This document shows, piece after piece, positions 22,616-33,920 of a stretch of 64,000 nt of DNA; position 1 is the stretch's first letter; each line of letters opens with the position of its first letter. A program made the position numbers and the translations under genes. The stretch comes from Odontocerum albicorne (taxonomy: Eukaryota > Arthropoda > Insecta > Trichoptera > Odontoceridae). Location: contig OX463847.1 of NCBI GenBank assembly GCA_949825065.1, positions 40,334,831 to 40,398,830 on the forward strand, given 5' to 3'. A model generated the notes under the pieces. The model did not search any database. It was not told the origin of the DNA and worked only from the letters and a program-made list of their open reading frames with translations.

Positions 22616-23201
22616 GGTCACGCTTTCTAGTTCCAACCGAGTTCCAACCGAGTTCCAACCGTGCGAACCGGCACCCAACTCTGTTCCTGGTAAAACGACC
22701 AGAACTTTTTTTAATCTCTAGCTATCACCTGGCCACGCTTTCCAGTCTACAATGAGAGAATACACCATTAACTCTCCTGTTACTACAACGACAAAGAGGC
22801 TATACTCGCACTCTGGTTACCTAGCCACGCTCTTTAGTTCTACGGAGCGAATACTCATCTAACGCTCTGTGTATTAAGGCAATAGAGGGTTCTATACACA
22901 ATTATTGGTCGCCCGACCACGATCTTTAGTTTAAGGAGCGAATACTCATCTAACGCTCTGTTTATTAAGGCAATAGAGGGTTCTATACACAATTATTGGT
23001 CGCCCGACTACGATCTTTAGTTTAAGGAGCGAATACTCCCCTAACGCTCTCTTCATTAAGACAGAGTTCTCTACTCAATCACTGGTCACCCGACCACGCT
23101 CTCTAGTTTCTAAAGAGAGAATACACAAATAACTCTCTCGTTATTACAACGACAAGGAATGCTACACTCGACTTCTTGTCACCTGACCACGTTCTCTAAT
23201 T
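22616..23201. repeat. Satellite of about 86-93 bp units running into the gap
   Basis: CCACGCTCTTTAG-type landmarks occur at about 22619, 22733, 22825, 22917, 23008, 23094 and 23187. Spacing is 86-93 bp except for the first interval, which is longer because of a small GAGTTCCAACC triplication near 22635-22665. The last unit is cut by the run of N, so the true array length is unknown. Confidence 0.85.
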
Positions 23202-23401
23202 NNNNNNNNNNNNNNNNNNNNNNNNNNNNNNNNNNNNNNNNNNNNNNNNNNNNNNNNNNNNNNNNNNNNNNNNNNNNNNNNNNNNNNNNNNNNNNNNNNN
23301 NNNNNNNNNNNNNNNNNNNNNNNNNNNNNNNNNNNNNNNNNNNNNNNNNNNNNNNNNNNNNNNNNNNNNNNNNNNNNNNNNNNNNNNNNNNNNNNNNNNN
23401 N
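23202..23401. other. Assembly gap (200 N)
   Basis: A run of exactly 200 undetermined bases, probably a placeholder of unknown real size, between a satellite array and an (AT)n run. Confidence 0.98.
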
Positions 23402-24206
<805 letters not shown>

Positions 24207-25633
24207 ACAGTATTCGGATTGACCAATCTAGAGGGACAAAATTATTTTTCATGTCATTTGACATTTTTATGTGACATTTTAATAACTAGAGGCTAAGAAA
24301 ATATAAACAAATGGTTTTCAATTTAATAATAGATTTTTAATATATCAAATACACCAAAATACATTGAGAATAAGACAAATTTAGAATCGTTAAAAACTTA
24401 ATATTTTAACTTTGAAAAAAATACACAAAAATAACTTTTTTTTAATAGCATTGGAAAATTGCTTTCATACACTTGTTTAACTTTTTTGAATAATTTTCTA
24501 ATAAGACTTATATAAGGATCAAAAGAAACTAATAAATATTTAAATAAATCTTAATTAGTCCTAACACGCGAAGTTTTTGAAGTGTGATGTTGCCTAATTT
24601 TTCTAATTTCTTTATTTTTGGCCTCTGATGCCTCTTCAGCCATATGTCTTATAGGAATCAATCAGAATCGATGATCTCAGCACCGTGCGTCAATGTTTTG
24701 TGCAAGGCTGCAGGCATATTGTACCACGAGTATAATTATATGTATAACATTTTTGTTTCCTTAGCGTAATTTTAAAATTTTGCTGTTCAAAATATTTGTT
24801 ACAATAATGCTCTCTACTTCTGGATAACAATTGTTTTTTCTCTTCTAAAACCCGATGGTATGATTGATATAAATTGAAACCTCTTTCAGAATCTTCCTGT
24901 TGGATATTTTTATACTATATACATCGACGTAAATTTGTTTGCATTGAACAATGCTAAAGCTTCTTCTGGGGAAGAAGGATTTTGTATTGTAGTTGTTAAA
25001 ATTTGTTTCTTTGCCTTTTTATTACTTGTTGCTCTTCTTGGTGATGCAGTCAACATTTCTTCTCTACTTATTCTTGTAAGTCTGGTCCCTATAACAATAA
25101 AAATATATATTTAAGAAATCGCACAAAATCGCGGTAAATTGTGATACTTTTTATTTAAAAAATATTTATGATTATTTTTTAAACTTAGTTTCATAGCCCT
25201 GCGACATATTGCACATAACCTTACATCTTATTAAACTTTGAACTCAATAAAATGCATAGGATGAAATTTCATGAATGTGTTATTGTTATAAAAATAATCT
25301 ATTGGACACATAAATTTATATATCTATGACATAAATAAATGATTAAATACCTGTAAAACATGATGCCATCACGAAAATTTTTTTCAATATTTTTTTAAAA
25401 CACTGTTAACATGCACAAACTTCGGAAGTAAGAAATGTACTAATAGAAATATTTTATACCTGTGACACAAATCGTCCCTTTTTTCCGTCATAAAAAATAA
25501 AATAGGGGTTTCTTGAAAAATCTGGCAATTGCATCTTATCAATAGGTTTGTTTGACACACTAAAATGGCATTTTTATGTGAAGTATTCATTTTTAGGATT
25601 TTGTCCCTCTAGATTGGTCAATCCGAAAACTGT
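24207..25633. mobile_element. TIR-flanked element with unrecognised minus-strand coding remnants
   Basis: The ends are inverted repeats of about 36 bp: 24207-24242 contains GGATTGACCAATCTAGAGGG, and 25598-25633 is its reverse complement with one mismatch. The minus strand between them carries short coding-like pieces. One near 25450-25540 reads QLPDFSRNPYFIFYDGKKGR and ends at a GTATAA donor-like site. One near 24930-25090 reads REEMLTASPRRATSNKKAKK and PSSPEEALALF. One near 24440-24650 reads EASEAKNKEIRKIRQHHTSK and LLVSFDPYISLIRKL. At least one stop interrupts the last. I do not recognise the protein. A target-site duplication could not be identified. Confidence 0.6.
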
Positions 25634-25984
25634 AACCGACGCGTCGGTCGCAGGTTTGTTTCCTATAGAAACCAGATTTAAAAAAAAAACATTTGGGTTT
25701 TCTTTTAAGACACCTTTAACATATTTCAAATTAGTAGAAAGACATGGTCATAAGCCGGTTAATATTATATAAAACGAAAATATAATTTAAAACATTATTC
25801 CAAAGTTACACAGGAACACTTTTGTGTGATTGAAAAAAGATTTCAAGCGTAGTTTCTCGATTCGAGTACTTTAAGCAAATTACTGTGAGCGTTTAAACAC
25901 ACGCGGGGTCTTCGTCAGGTGACGTTATCAAATTATAGTAAATAACATTTTAATGACACTGTTATTTATAAAAATGTAGTCAAT

Positions 25985-26200
25985 GGTCTTATGTTTTCGT
26001 AGAACGCTTGACTTTCAATGCCCAAGTCCCGTGCCTTTAAAAAAACGAACGTTCTCTTCGGCTGATGAAAAACACCTTTGCATATCAACATATTACACCA
26101 CATTTTGCATATCTTTATTTGCGGTTCACTCGGCGCGACTGTGAAACAAACTTCCAAAATATACCAGAAGTGCACTTTCCTTCACGTTATAGAGAAGTTT
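25985..26200 (+). repeat. SINE copy with conserved central domain
   Basis: Contains CGTAGAACGCTTGACTTTC and AAGTCCCGTG (tRNA-like head) followed by TTTGCGGTTCACTCGGCG and GACTGTGAA. It is the plus-strand, more diverged member of the family at 15165-15450 and 58740-59000. Confidence 0.6.
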
Positions 26201-27000
26201 GAAAAATGTTACATCACTCAGTTTATCCCGACATCGAAATTTAAAAGGTAAAAAATCACAATTTTTTATATCCCTTAAATGAAAAACAATCGTTTGTGCG
26301 TTTTTTTTTCCAATTTAAATGAATTTGTTTTTTTTGTAAAATTTCATTAAGAAGGGCGATGAACTAGGAAGGCCAATGAACGATATGTGTCTGAGTGAAG
26401 CGCTAGTTCATGGTCGGCAAGATGCTGAAAGTATGTGAATTTGGCTTCTATTTCTCACGTTCAACCAGTTCAGCGTATGCACCATCTGGTATGAAGTGAA
26501 AATATCGTACATTCTCAGGTTCAAAATAAATTATTTAGGACTAACATGGAGATACAAAAGCAGTTGTAAAAATAAAAAATAAAATTACAAAGACGTTAAA
26601 AATTATTTTATATCAATATATATATATTTAAGTTCAATATGTATGTCACAAAATATAACGAAATTTTACAAATTAGACTTACGTAATTGAGGATGACTTA
26701 TTTGAAAGTGGTAAAGAATTTAGATTTATTTTTAGTGGAACAACGCTTACATAGAACTAGAAAAAATGGATAACGGTAACGCAAGAGTTGCAAATAAATA
26801 GTTGTAATTACTTCACTTAGAATAAAGATTCAATAGAATGAAGTTGCATATGAATACAACATTTTAGCGTTAGAATTTGACCTAAAAATACGAAATCAAA
26901 ATCGTTAGAAATTATTCTTACATACATCTCCTTATTACATGTGGCATTAATTGAGCACAACTTTACACTCAAATTATTCTCACCTTAAACATTAAAATTT
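26201..27000. other. No feature seen
   Basis: AT-rich sequence upstream of the complete gene; nothing recognisable on either strand. Confidence 0.5.
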
Positions 27001-27130
27001 ATACTGTAACAAACAAAAACAATTGATTTTAATGAAATCAGTTTCCAGAAACCAAGTAAGTATTTGATGCCACGAAGTCACTTTTTCAAAATACAAGATA
27101 TGTGGAACAAACATTTCAATTCAACGCACA
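27001..27130 (+). promoter_or_regulatory. Conserved upstream block of DUF1091-like genes
   Basis: The block contains CAATTGATTTTAAT, ATCAGTTTCCAGAA, GCCACGAAGTCACTTTTTCA and a CAATTCAAC end. It recurs in reverse orientation upstream of the minus copies at 14140-14300 and 42940-43090. It ends about 100 bp before the TATA box of the complete gene. Retention upstream of oppositely oriented, otherwise diverged paralogues suggests a promoter or enhancer module, but shared ancestry alone could also explain it. Confidence 0.45.
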
Positions 27131-27230
27131 TATTGCAACCCCTATTTTCGTTGTTGCGTTACAAAAAAAATCTGACTCGTTAATTTAAATGATCCTCATA
27201 AAAATGACCGATTAACTTAGCTTGATTATC

Positions 27231-27238
27231 TATAAAAG
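27231..27238 (+). promoter_or_regulatory. TATA box for exon 1a
   Basis: TATAAAAG lies 61 bp before the exon 1a ATG at 27299. The surrounding TTATCTATAAAAGCATGAAC is repeated at 27911-27930 and, reverse-complemented with TATAATAG, upstream of the minus copies (42064-42071 and 57545-57552). Confidence 0.65.
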
Positions 27239-27298
27239 CATGAACTCGTTTCATAAAACAAAAAAATTTATTTGTCTGACTTCATTATAACTCCAATC

Positions 27299-30200
27299 AT
27301 GTTCTGTGTTACACGTGCGCTTCTCTTCATTTTTATATGTATTATTTATCTAGAAAATGTTCAAATGGATATGGTAATTAAATAAATTTTACCCCTTAAA
27401 TTCTTATGTACCTTAAGTTGATTTTTATTAATTGGCATAAACCAATAGGTTTTTAAATATTTATTTAGGTAATTATTGCGTACTTCTTTAAAAAAAATTA
27501 TCGCATAGTGTTAAAGTAATTGGGGCACTGAAAAAGAGTTCCATATCAGGCTAAACTTCAAGATAAACTCTTCAACATAATGTCATATATGTTTAAAATT
27601 AAGGAAAAATTCCTCAGTACAATATCGTATCAGGTTATAACTGAGGGGTTCCTCAGCACAATGTTATGTCAGGCTAAACTTCAAGACAGACTTCTCAGCA
27701 TATCCCTTAGAATGTTGGGAGGTTATTTGTGAGCAATTACAGGAAACCAAGAGATCTGCGTGATTTTAAATGAACCTTTTACAATGCACATTACAGCGTT
27801 CAGTTGGGAATAAACCTTCTTTGATAGTGCGCTGTCAGTCCAGACCGTTGTTTCGTTATAAAAAAATCTTCCCATTAATTTAAATGATTCTCATAAAAAT
27901 GACCGATTAAGTTATCTATAAAAGCATGAACTCGTTTCATGTTTCGTAAAACAAAAATTTTAAATTGTCTGACTTCATTGTAACTTAAATCATGTTCTGT
28001 GTTAATCGTGCACTTCTTTTCGTATTTGTGTGTTTTATTTATATACAAAATATTCAATTAAAAATGGTAATTTAATAAATTTTTCGCAGCATGCAGTCTA
28101 AAATATTTTTTTCGCATATATCATAAAACGTTCTTATGAAACTCTTAAATGTATCTTCATTCCCCGCAAACACCACCATATCATCAGTATACAGCATATT
28201 CGCATACATTACCATTCGTCATTTGTATGCCACTCATAGATCCCTGCAGTTCCGTTACGCATGATATTATGGAAGTATTGTAATAACAAACCAGGGTGAC
28301 ATAACGCATCCCTGCTTTACTGCTTTTCAAATATTGAACCACTCACTCAAAACATCGTTAAATCTTAAAAATGCACTTCTTTCGGAATAAAATTAAGCAT
28401 TATCATGCATACATTTACATTCAACATTTTCCATAGCTGGCCGCTTATCACGCAGTCATTTGCTTTTTTTTCTAGGCCACAAACGCACAAAACAACTTTT
28501 AATTTTTTGCCGTTTTTTTATGCACAAGCAAACAAACGCAAAAAAGTATTTTTATACTAAGTAAATTATCTCCTTTTTCTGACATTTATAAAAGAATTAA
28601 AAAAAATAATAAGCATGACATTGAAAAGTTCAAGGAACAAACTATGAAATGGTTTATTTTAACATTTTTAATGTGAAATTAAATTAATAACCTTGAAGGC
28701 TTACCACTATAACCAAGTATGATGTACCGTTAAAAAATAATTATTCGCAAAATTTGACACACGTTTTCAGGGCCATGAAGTGCTATTACAGAGAATGAAT
28801 TTAGTCTACTACAATAAAAGTTACTTAACTTTGCATGAATGGAAAGTGGAAAAAGCTAGTCGCCACTCGAGGAGAACTTACACTGGAAACGGTACCCTTT
28901 TGCATCCTTGGTCAAACAATGTGACAGTGAGTAACTTTTGCATCCTTGGTCAAACAATGTGACAGTGAGTAACTTTTGCATCCTTGGTCAAACAATGTGA
29001 CAGTGAGTAACTTTTACACCTTTTAATTGGACTGTATCTCCCAAAAGATTTTTTACACTGGACACTTTTGTTTATCTCGAAAATATGGGATGAAATCGGC
29101 ATTGGCTTTCTCAGGATCCAGATATGTATTATCCTCATCAATCAAAACACAAAAATATGCTTGTACAAATGAAAAAAAAGAGTTTTTGAGATATATGTTC
29201 TATTGTATAGAACAGAAGGTGGTCATACAAAATATGCACATTATATCAAACTTTTAAAGGTATTAAGCACCGAAACACGAAGGTAGGAGTCCATCTCGCG
29301 TTAATTACATTTAATAGGACAGCAATGTAAATTCAACTGTCTCGCAAAAATGAAAGCACTCAGTTCTTATGTTCTCAAAAATTACAGCCATGCAAGTAAT
29401 AATAATCTATGTACCAACTTAAACTTAAACACTCATTGTCGCACGGTTAAGAGCTATTGAACCAATTGAGTGACGCAATAGATATACGATATTCTCTGTA
29501 CAACCCAGAACTCGTGGAGAATCCTCTCTTTTATTATTACACGTAAATTAAAAAAATTAGACCCACATTATGTTACAGTGTTAATATTTTTAAACCAAAC
29601 AGCCGGAATCCGCCAACAGCAATACTTCCGAAAGTTTATATGTACCAGTTTTTTTTAGTTTTAATCAATCGCAAAAAAGCGTAATTATAAAAATTTGTAA
29701 AATTATTTAAAAACGAATCAAAATGGAACTCAGATTCTTTTCTTTTAATTGTTATGAAGATTCAATAAGAAAATCCCAACCGGTAGAATTAATGCATTTT
29801 AAATCGATCATTTTTTTCCTGATATTCCATCGACGCAGCCCTGTTACAAAATTTATACGGAGCATCACTGGTACAACAGTTTGAATAACATTGGTCTACG
29901 AAGTTTCTCTTCGTATGCACTATACATCTAGCAATAAAAAACACACTGAACTGCGTATTACGTGAGTAGCCTAGTGATTCACAAATAAGGAGTTCTTCAC
30001 CCAAATGTCTGCATTACTCATGCGGATACCTTGAAGGGTCCCATACAAGTGAATGATTAAATGAATTAGCTTCTAAGATACAAACGAGTATGTTATTCCG
30101 AAGACAGAAAAATCCTTATTTTGTCACTTGTTTCTATTTGTAATTGCTAACTGATTTCCTATTTTTTTTTAACAAATCGCAGCTGTTGCGCCATACAGAG

Positions 30201-32270
30201 TCCTTGTATAACTGTGCAATTTTGTGTGACGAAGCAAAACTATTTTATTTATTTAATAACTAAAGATGTCGATATTTTAAGCGTGATATTAAAATTTTCT
30301 AAAATAAATACTTTTTTACTTAATTTTATAAGCGCAATCAGTTGAAAAACAAAAAAAAATCATTTATCAATTCAAAATATTTGTTTTTATTTCAGGTTCG
30401 TGTGACCTCATATGAACAGCTTCACAACGAATACCGTAGGAGTGTCATATCTCACAGTGTAAATTTTTGCGATGTACTATCTCACAATTATTTATTCCTC
30501 TTGACCAAGTCCCGGAATAACCTACCTTCAAAATGTCCAGCGGTATATTCCATTTTTTCTTAATCAATAATGACATTATTGCAGAGAATGTGTGCAAAAA
30601 CAATGTATGCCACTATTCAGTTTATTGGCAAGAATGAAATTAGAAAATAAAGCTAATTGAAAGAATATGCAGTGCTTACGATGAAAATTATTTAATTTTA
30701 GATAGTCCAGTCACGTAGAAAAAGATAAATAGGTTCAAAGAAATATTATTACAGTAGTTATGTACGAAAAATTATACAAACACCAAAAAAATATTGAACA
30801 TTTGGAGTGTGCATGACGAGGTGCACAGTCAAGCAGAATAGCGCATGTAAACATTACCTCAACGTGCTCTTATTACCTGACTTAACACATTTATACAGAA
30901 ATAGAAGCCCATGAGTACAGGGATGAATCCAAAGAGTTTTACCATAAAGTTGTAATATTATCACGTGAATCTACTCCAAAAACATCTGTGATATATAATG
31001 CGGGATAAAACACCATAAACGACATTAAAAATGTAATTGAAACTTTGAGACGTCTTCCACACTGTGCTCAATGCTTAGTGTCGTGGTCATGAGATATGTT
31101 AAATACAGAGTTTTAAGAGCATCCTGATAACTCCTTAATTTGACCTGTCTATCTCAAAAGACACATTCATCTTGATTGCCTTCCCTCAACTGTTCCCGTC
31201 ATCACCAGTTTCCCTATATTATCGAAAAAAAATCTAGCAACTTGCCGCAGAAACGTTGGTATGCCTTGTGGTCCATGTGATACGAAGTATCCGCCTCCAG
31301 CATCACATCTCGAAGACAGTGACAGTCTTAGATATAGTGCTGAGCATATTTGTACAAAGAAGATGGGGAGATTTAAATCAGTCTATGAGTATGTGGCTCG
31401 AACAACCAATAATCAAATATCCTGCAATCTGAAGTAGAGGATGCAATGAACAAACAAACCCGTCATAAGCGACTGGAAGAAAATGGCACCAATTTTTCTC
31501 AGGATGTATGCAACGAAGTATGAAAGAGAAGAATCTAGCCTCGGAACTCAGTGGATTCTCAGTTAATTCCGATATGCTAGAAATGTTCAACAAGGAAATT
31601 TCGAGATGTACAGGACCATCTATCTTATACTACAAGAAAGACCCTGTTTTCTATCATAAAAAACCGTATGAGGCCTAAAATCAACTGAGAGACATCAAAA
31701 ACTGCGAAGGACGGGAATCTGGGCCCTGAACTGGATAAAGTCTTTGTTTGAAAAATGAAGTCACAGTAGGATAGTACATGCAAACATTTTTAAGGGGGCT
31801 ACAAGTCAAGATGTCACGTTGCCTGTCTGTAAGATTATTATGAATTTCTAAGAAAATATGTTTTTCTTAACATATGCAGATGCGGAGAAGTTTTCGATCT
31901 AATCTTCATTCTTACACTCAGTTTATTTTCCTTATTTTAATATATTTAATCTAATAAAAAAAATTAACCTCAAATCCCGAAATTGAGCGCCCTTGAGAAG
32001 AGTCCACTCTCTGAATGGTGCTATAGAAACGGACCCTTTCTCATTCTTCATATTATTATGATTGTATTTTTTTTACAGAAAGGCACCCTTTATATGAAAA
32101 ATATGACATTTGATGAAACAAACATCAATATTCCAAATTCTAAATGGAAAGTAGAAGTTGAATTTATTTTATCCAAGGAAAATATAACGATGTCTCATTC
32201 AGAAATATTTTTCGAAATAGTTTCAGTACATTCAAATAAAAGGAAACAGTCAAAAGCTGCAATTATTTAA
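27299..32270 (+). CDS. Secreted DUF1091/CheB-like protein, complete 4-exon gene
   Basis: Exons: 27299-27373 (75 nt), 28771-28926 (156), 30396-30542 (147), 32079-32270 (192, TAA included). All junctions are AG/GT and phase 0, giving about 189 aa. Exon 1 encodes a signal peptide (MFCVTRALLFIFICIIYLE). Exon 2 runs from GHEVLLQRMN to SNNVT. Exon 3 holds NEYRRSVI, NFCDVL and SKCPA, matching the family's Y-R and C-to-CP core, whose two cysteines probably pair. Exon 4 begins KGTLYMKNMTF, matching the 'CP-x-KG-YY-NFTF' segment, and continues through PNSKWK to FFEIVSVHS. Several N-glycosylation sequons (NKS, NGT, NVT, NMT, NIT) fit a secreted protein. Family members in flies are implicated in gustatory pheromone perception (CheB), probably by lipid binding; the role here is unknown. 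Introns hold a 42-bp repeat, a retroelement relic and a triplicated donor site. Family assignment is by pattern only. Confidence 0.75.
27540..27705 (+). repeat. Diverged 42-bp intronic minisatellite
   Basis: About four degenerate units of CAGGCTAAACTTCAAGA...CTCAGCACAATGT type. They are the reverse complement of, and therefore in the same gene-relative orientation as, the arrays at 41465-41755 and 56990-57265. It lies between the two alternative first exons. Confidence 0.65.
27917..27924 (+). promoter_or_regulatory. TATA box for exon 1b
   Basis: A second TATAAAAG within a near copy of the 27180-27300 promoter, 68 bp upstream of the exon 1b ATG at 27992. Confidence 0.55.
27992..28066 (+). CDS. 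Alternative first exon 1b of the DUF1091-like gene
   Basis: A 75-nt signal-peptide exon starting MFCVNRALLFVFVCFIYIQN and ending at ATG followed by a GTAATT donor, exactly parallel to exon 1a. The region 27840-28090 is a tandem duplicate of 27170-27400 including the TATA box. Both exons end in phase 0 and could splice to exon 2 at 28771. Either they are alternative promoters of one gene, or exon 1a belonged to a second gene whose remaining exons are lost. Confidence 0.65.
28095..28345 (-). mobile_element. Non-LTR reverse transcriptase remnant
   Basis: On the minus strand one frame reads KQGCVMSPWFV, the RT 'RQGCxxSP' motif. After a frame break comes MLYTDDMVVFAGNE, a YxDD catalytic box with T for the usual A. 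Related pieces lie in intron 1 of the minus copies at 41270-41330 and 56731-56835, in the opposite orientation to the host gene as here. Confidence 0.65.
28889..29008 (+). repeat. Triplicated exon 2 / intron 2 splice donor (38-bp repeat)
   Basis: A 38-bp unit containing TTGGTCAAACAATGTGACA and GTGAGTAAC is present three times, placing identical GTGAGT donors at 28927, 28965 and 29003. The minus paralogues (13733 and 56235) have one. Only the first donor keeps the standard 156-nt exon; the others add 38 or 76 nt and shift the frame. Confidence 0.85.
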
Positions 32271-32362
32271 ATATCTTTATGTGATTGGTTTTCAGTTTAA
32301 GTAATCCATGTGAAAGATTGTATTTTTTAAACTCAAAATTAAATTAAACGCTTTGATAGTTC

Positions 32363-32703
32363 TAAATACTTTTTTAATTTCCCCCTGTGCTGCACCCGTT
32401 TGGGGTAGTATGAGAAACACGGGTTACCTGAAACTTCAACGAGTGCAAATCAAGACATTCAAGAAATCTGTCAACACCCATCCCAGAGCAAACCTCTCCC
32501 AACTTTACGCAGAACAGCGTGAAGAAACCCTCACACACCACATCCTCGCTTGGAACGTGAAGGTCTATAAAAGCCCACAGAGCTACAGCGATCCTCTAAC
32601 CGCTGCCCTGGGGGGTTTGAAACTAAGTCTAACCTACCTTTCCGTAATTTCCATACAGAAGGTCGCTCGTTTGAACTCCGCGCTGCGCACTCACCTCGAA
32701 TAA
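32363..32703 (+). mobile_element. Jockey-like remnant 3' of the complete gene
   Basis: Nearly identical to 5950-6273, but here CAAPVWGSMRNTGYLKLQRV reads without the stop seen in that copy. It lies directly downstream of exon 4 and is a retrotransposon relic carried with the gene duplication, not a separate gene. Confidence 0.65.
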
Positions 32704-33345
32704 TACGGGCATTCTTTTTACCTAGTATTCGGAGGTATAAGGATACCTATGAGTACGGTCATATGTATTATTTAAAAAAAGAGGAAAATTAACATGGTAG
32801 TATGCTCCAATCGTCTCAATTCAGTTTCCCATCGGTTCCAACACAGCTGTGGGGCCGGTGAGTTTGCCGTGTGTAACAACAGCCCACTCACTTCAAGAAA
32901 CAAAAAACTCCACCTTTTCAACTATTTTCAAAGTTTTTCCACCTGAATTTATTAAGTGATGTTAATGGTAACGATACTCACAAATGCTCGATATTTGACA
33001 GTTCTGTCGCCTCTTCAGGTGCAAGGAAGTATTACGAACACGAACGATGTGACCATGAGTTTATGCTTATTCAAGTGATTCTTATCTCGAAAGGCTTGAT
33101 CAATAAGACCGATGACAATATTGTGTCCCGTCGAATGTCTTTAATATGTCCGAATAACAAATCCATTTCAGGTAAAGGGTGCCATACTAGTAAATTATGA
33201 AAGAATTTAAAATACGTTCTTCAAATGATATGTTTGAGAAATGAAATTCCTGCTATCAAAAACATTCCATTTACAGAATTTTATTAACTCTTTCACGGCT
33301 ACGGACCACTTAAATGGCCCATACATAATACGTGCCGTCCTGGCG

Positions 33346-33367
33346 AGTGGCCATTTAAATGGCCACT
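33346..33367. repeat. 22-bp palindrome in the piggyBac left subterminal region
   Basis: AGTGGCCATTTAAATGGCC plus ACT is a perfect palindrome. A related half, CCACTTAAATGGCC, lies at 33306-33319. Paired subterminal repeats like this are plausible transposase-binding sites. Confidence 0.6.
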
Positions 33368-33920
33368 AATTTTGCGTGTGGATATCTCGGTCAAAATTAA
33401 ATCTTCTTTAAAATTTTTAACCTGAATATAAGACAAAACGTGTCCTCTAGTGACATCTCTTTTAAAATCATCAAAACTTTAAGTATTTGATCCATAAGAA
33501 GGATTTAAACAGACCCTTTGCAGGCCGTCAATATTTAAAGCATTTTGAATAATCGCGCCATGCGTTCGGGCGATCCGAAGGTCATGTTTCTAATGACGAT
33601 TGCTCCCGATCAATATGAAGGATTATGCGTCGATATTTTTTTTGTAAATACGCGTATTGCGTATTGAATTAATTGCGTTTTTCATTGTTTATGGATTATT
33701 GTTTTCTTCGATTATTGCTTCTTATATTGTCGCACTTTATTTATAGCTTTGATTTGGATACCATTACACAAACTGTTTTTTAAGAGATTTTAACATTCAC
33801 TTACTTTTACAACTTTTCAAATCGTCGTTATTTTTTATGTTACGTGTGTTATACGCCATTGAAAAATACATAAAATTTTTAAAATAACTTTAAAAATTCA
33901 ACACCGCTTATATTATCAAT

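Noticed and set aside
19913..23201. CRISPR-like arrays
   Set aside because: Repeats abut one another without unique spacers, and the DNA is eukaryotic.
27299..32270. Alternative assignment of the spliced gene to odorant-binding or chemosensory proteins
   Set aside because: The cysteine number and spacing do not fit six-cysteine OBPs or four-cysteine CSPs, whereas the Y-R / C...CP-KG-Y order fits DUF1091.
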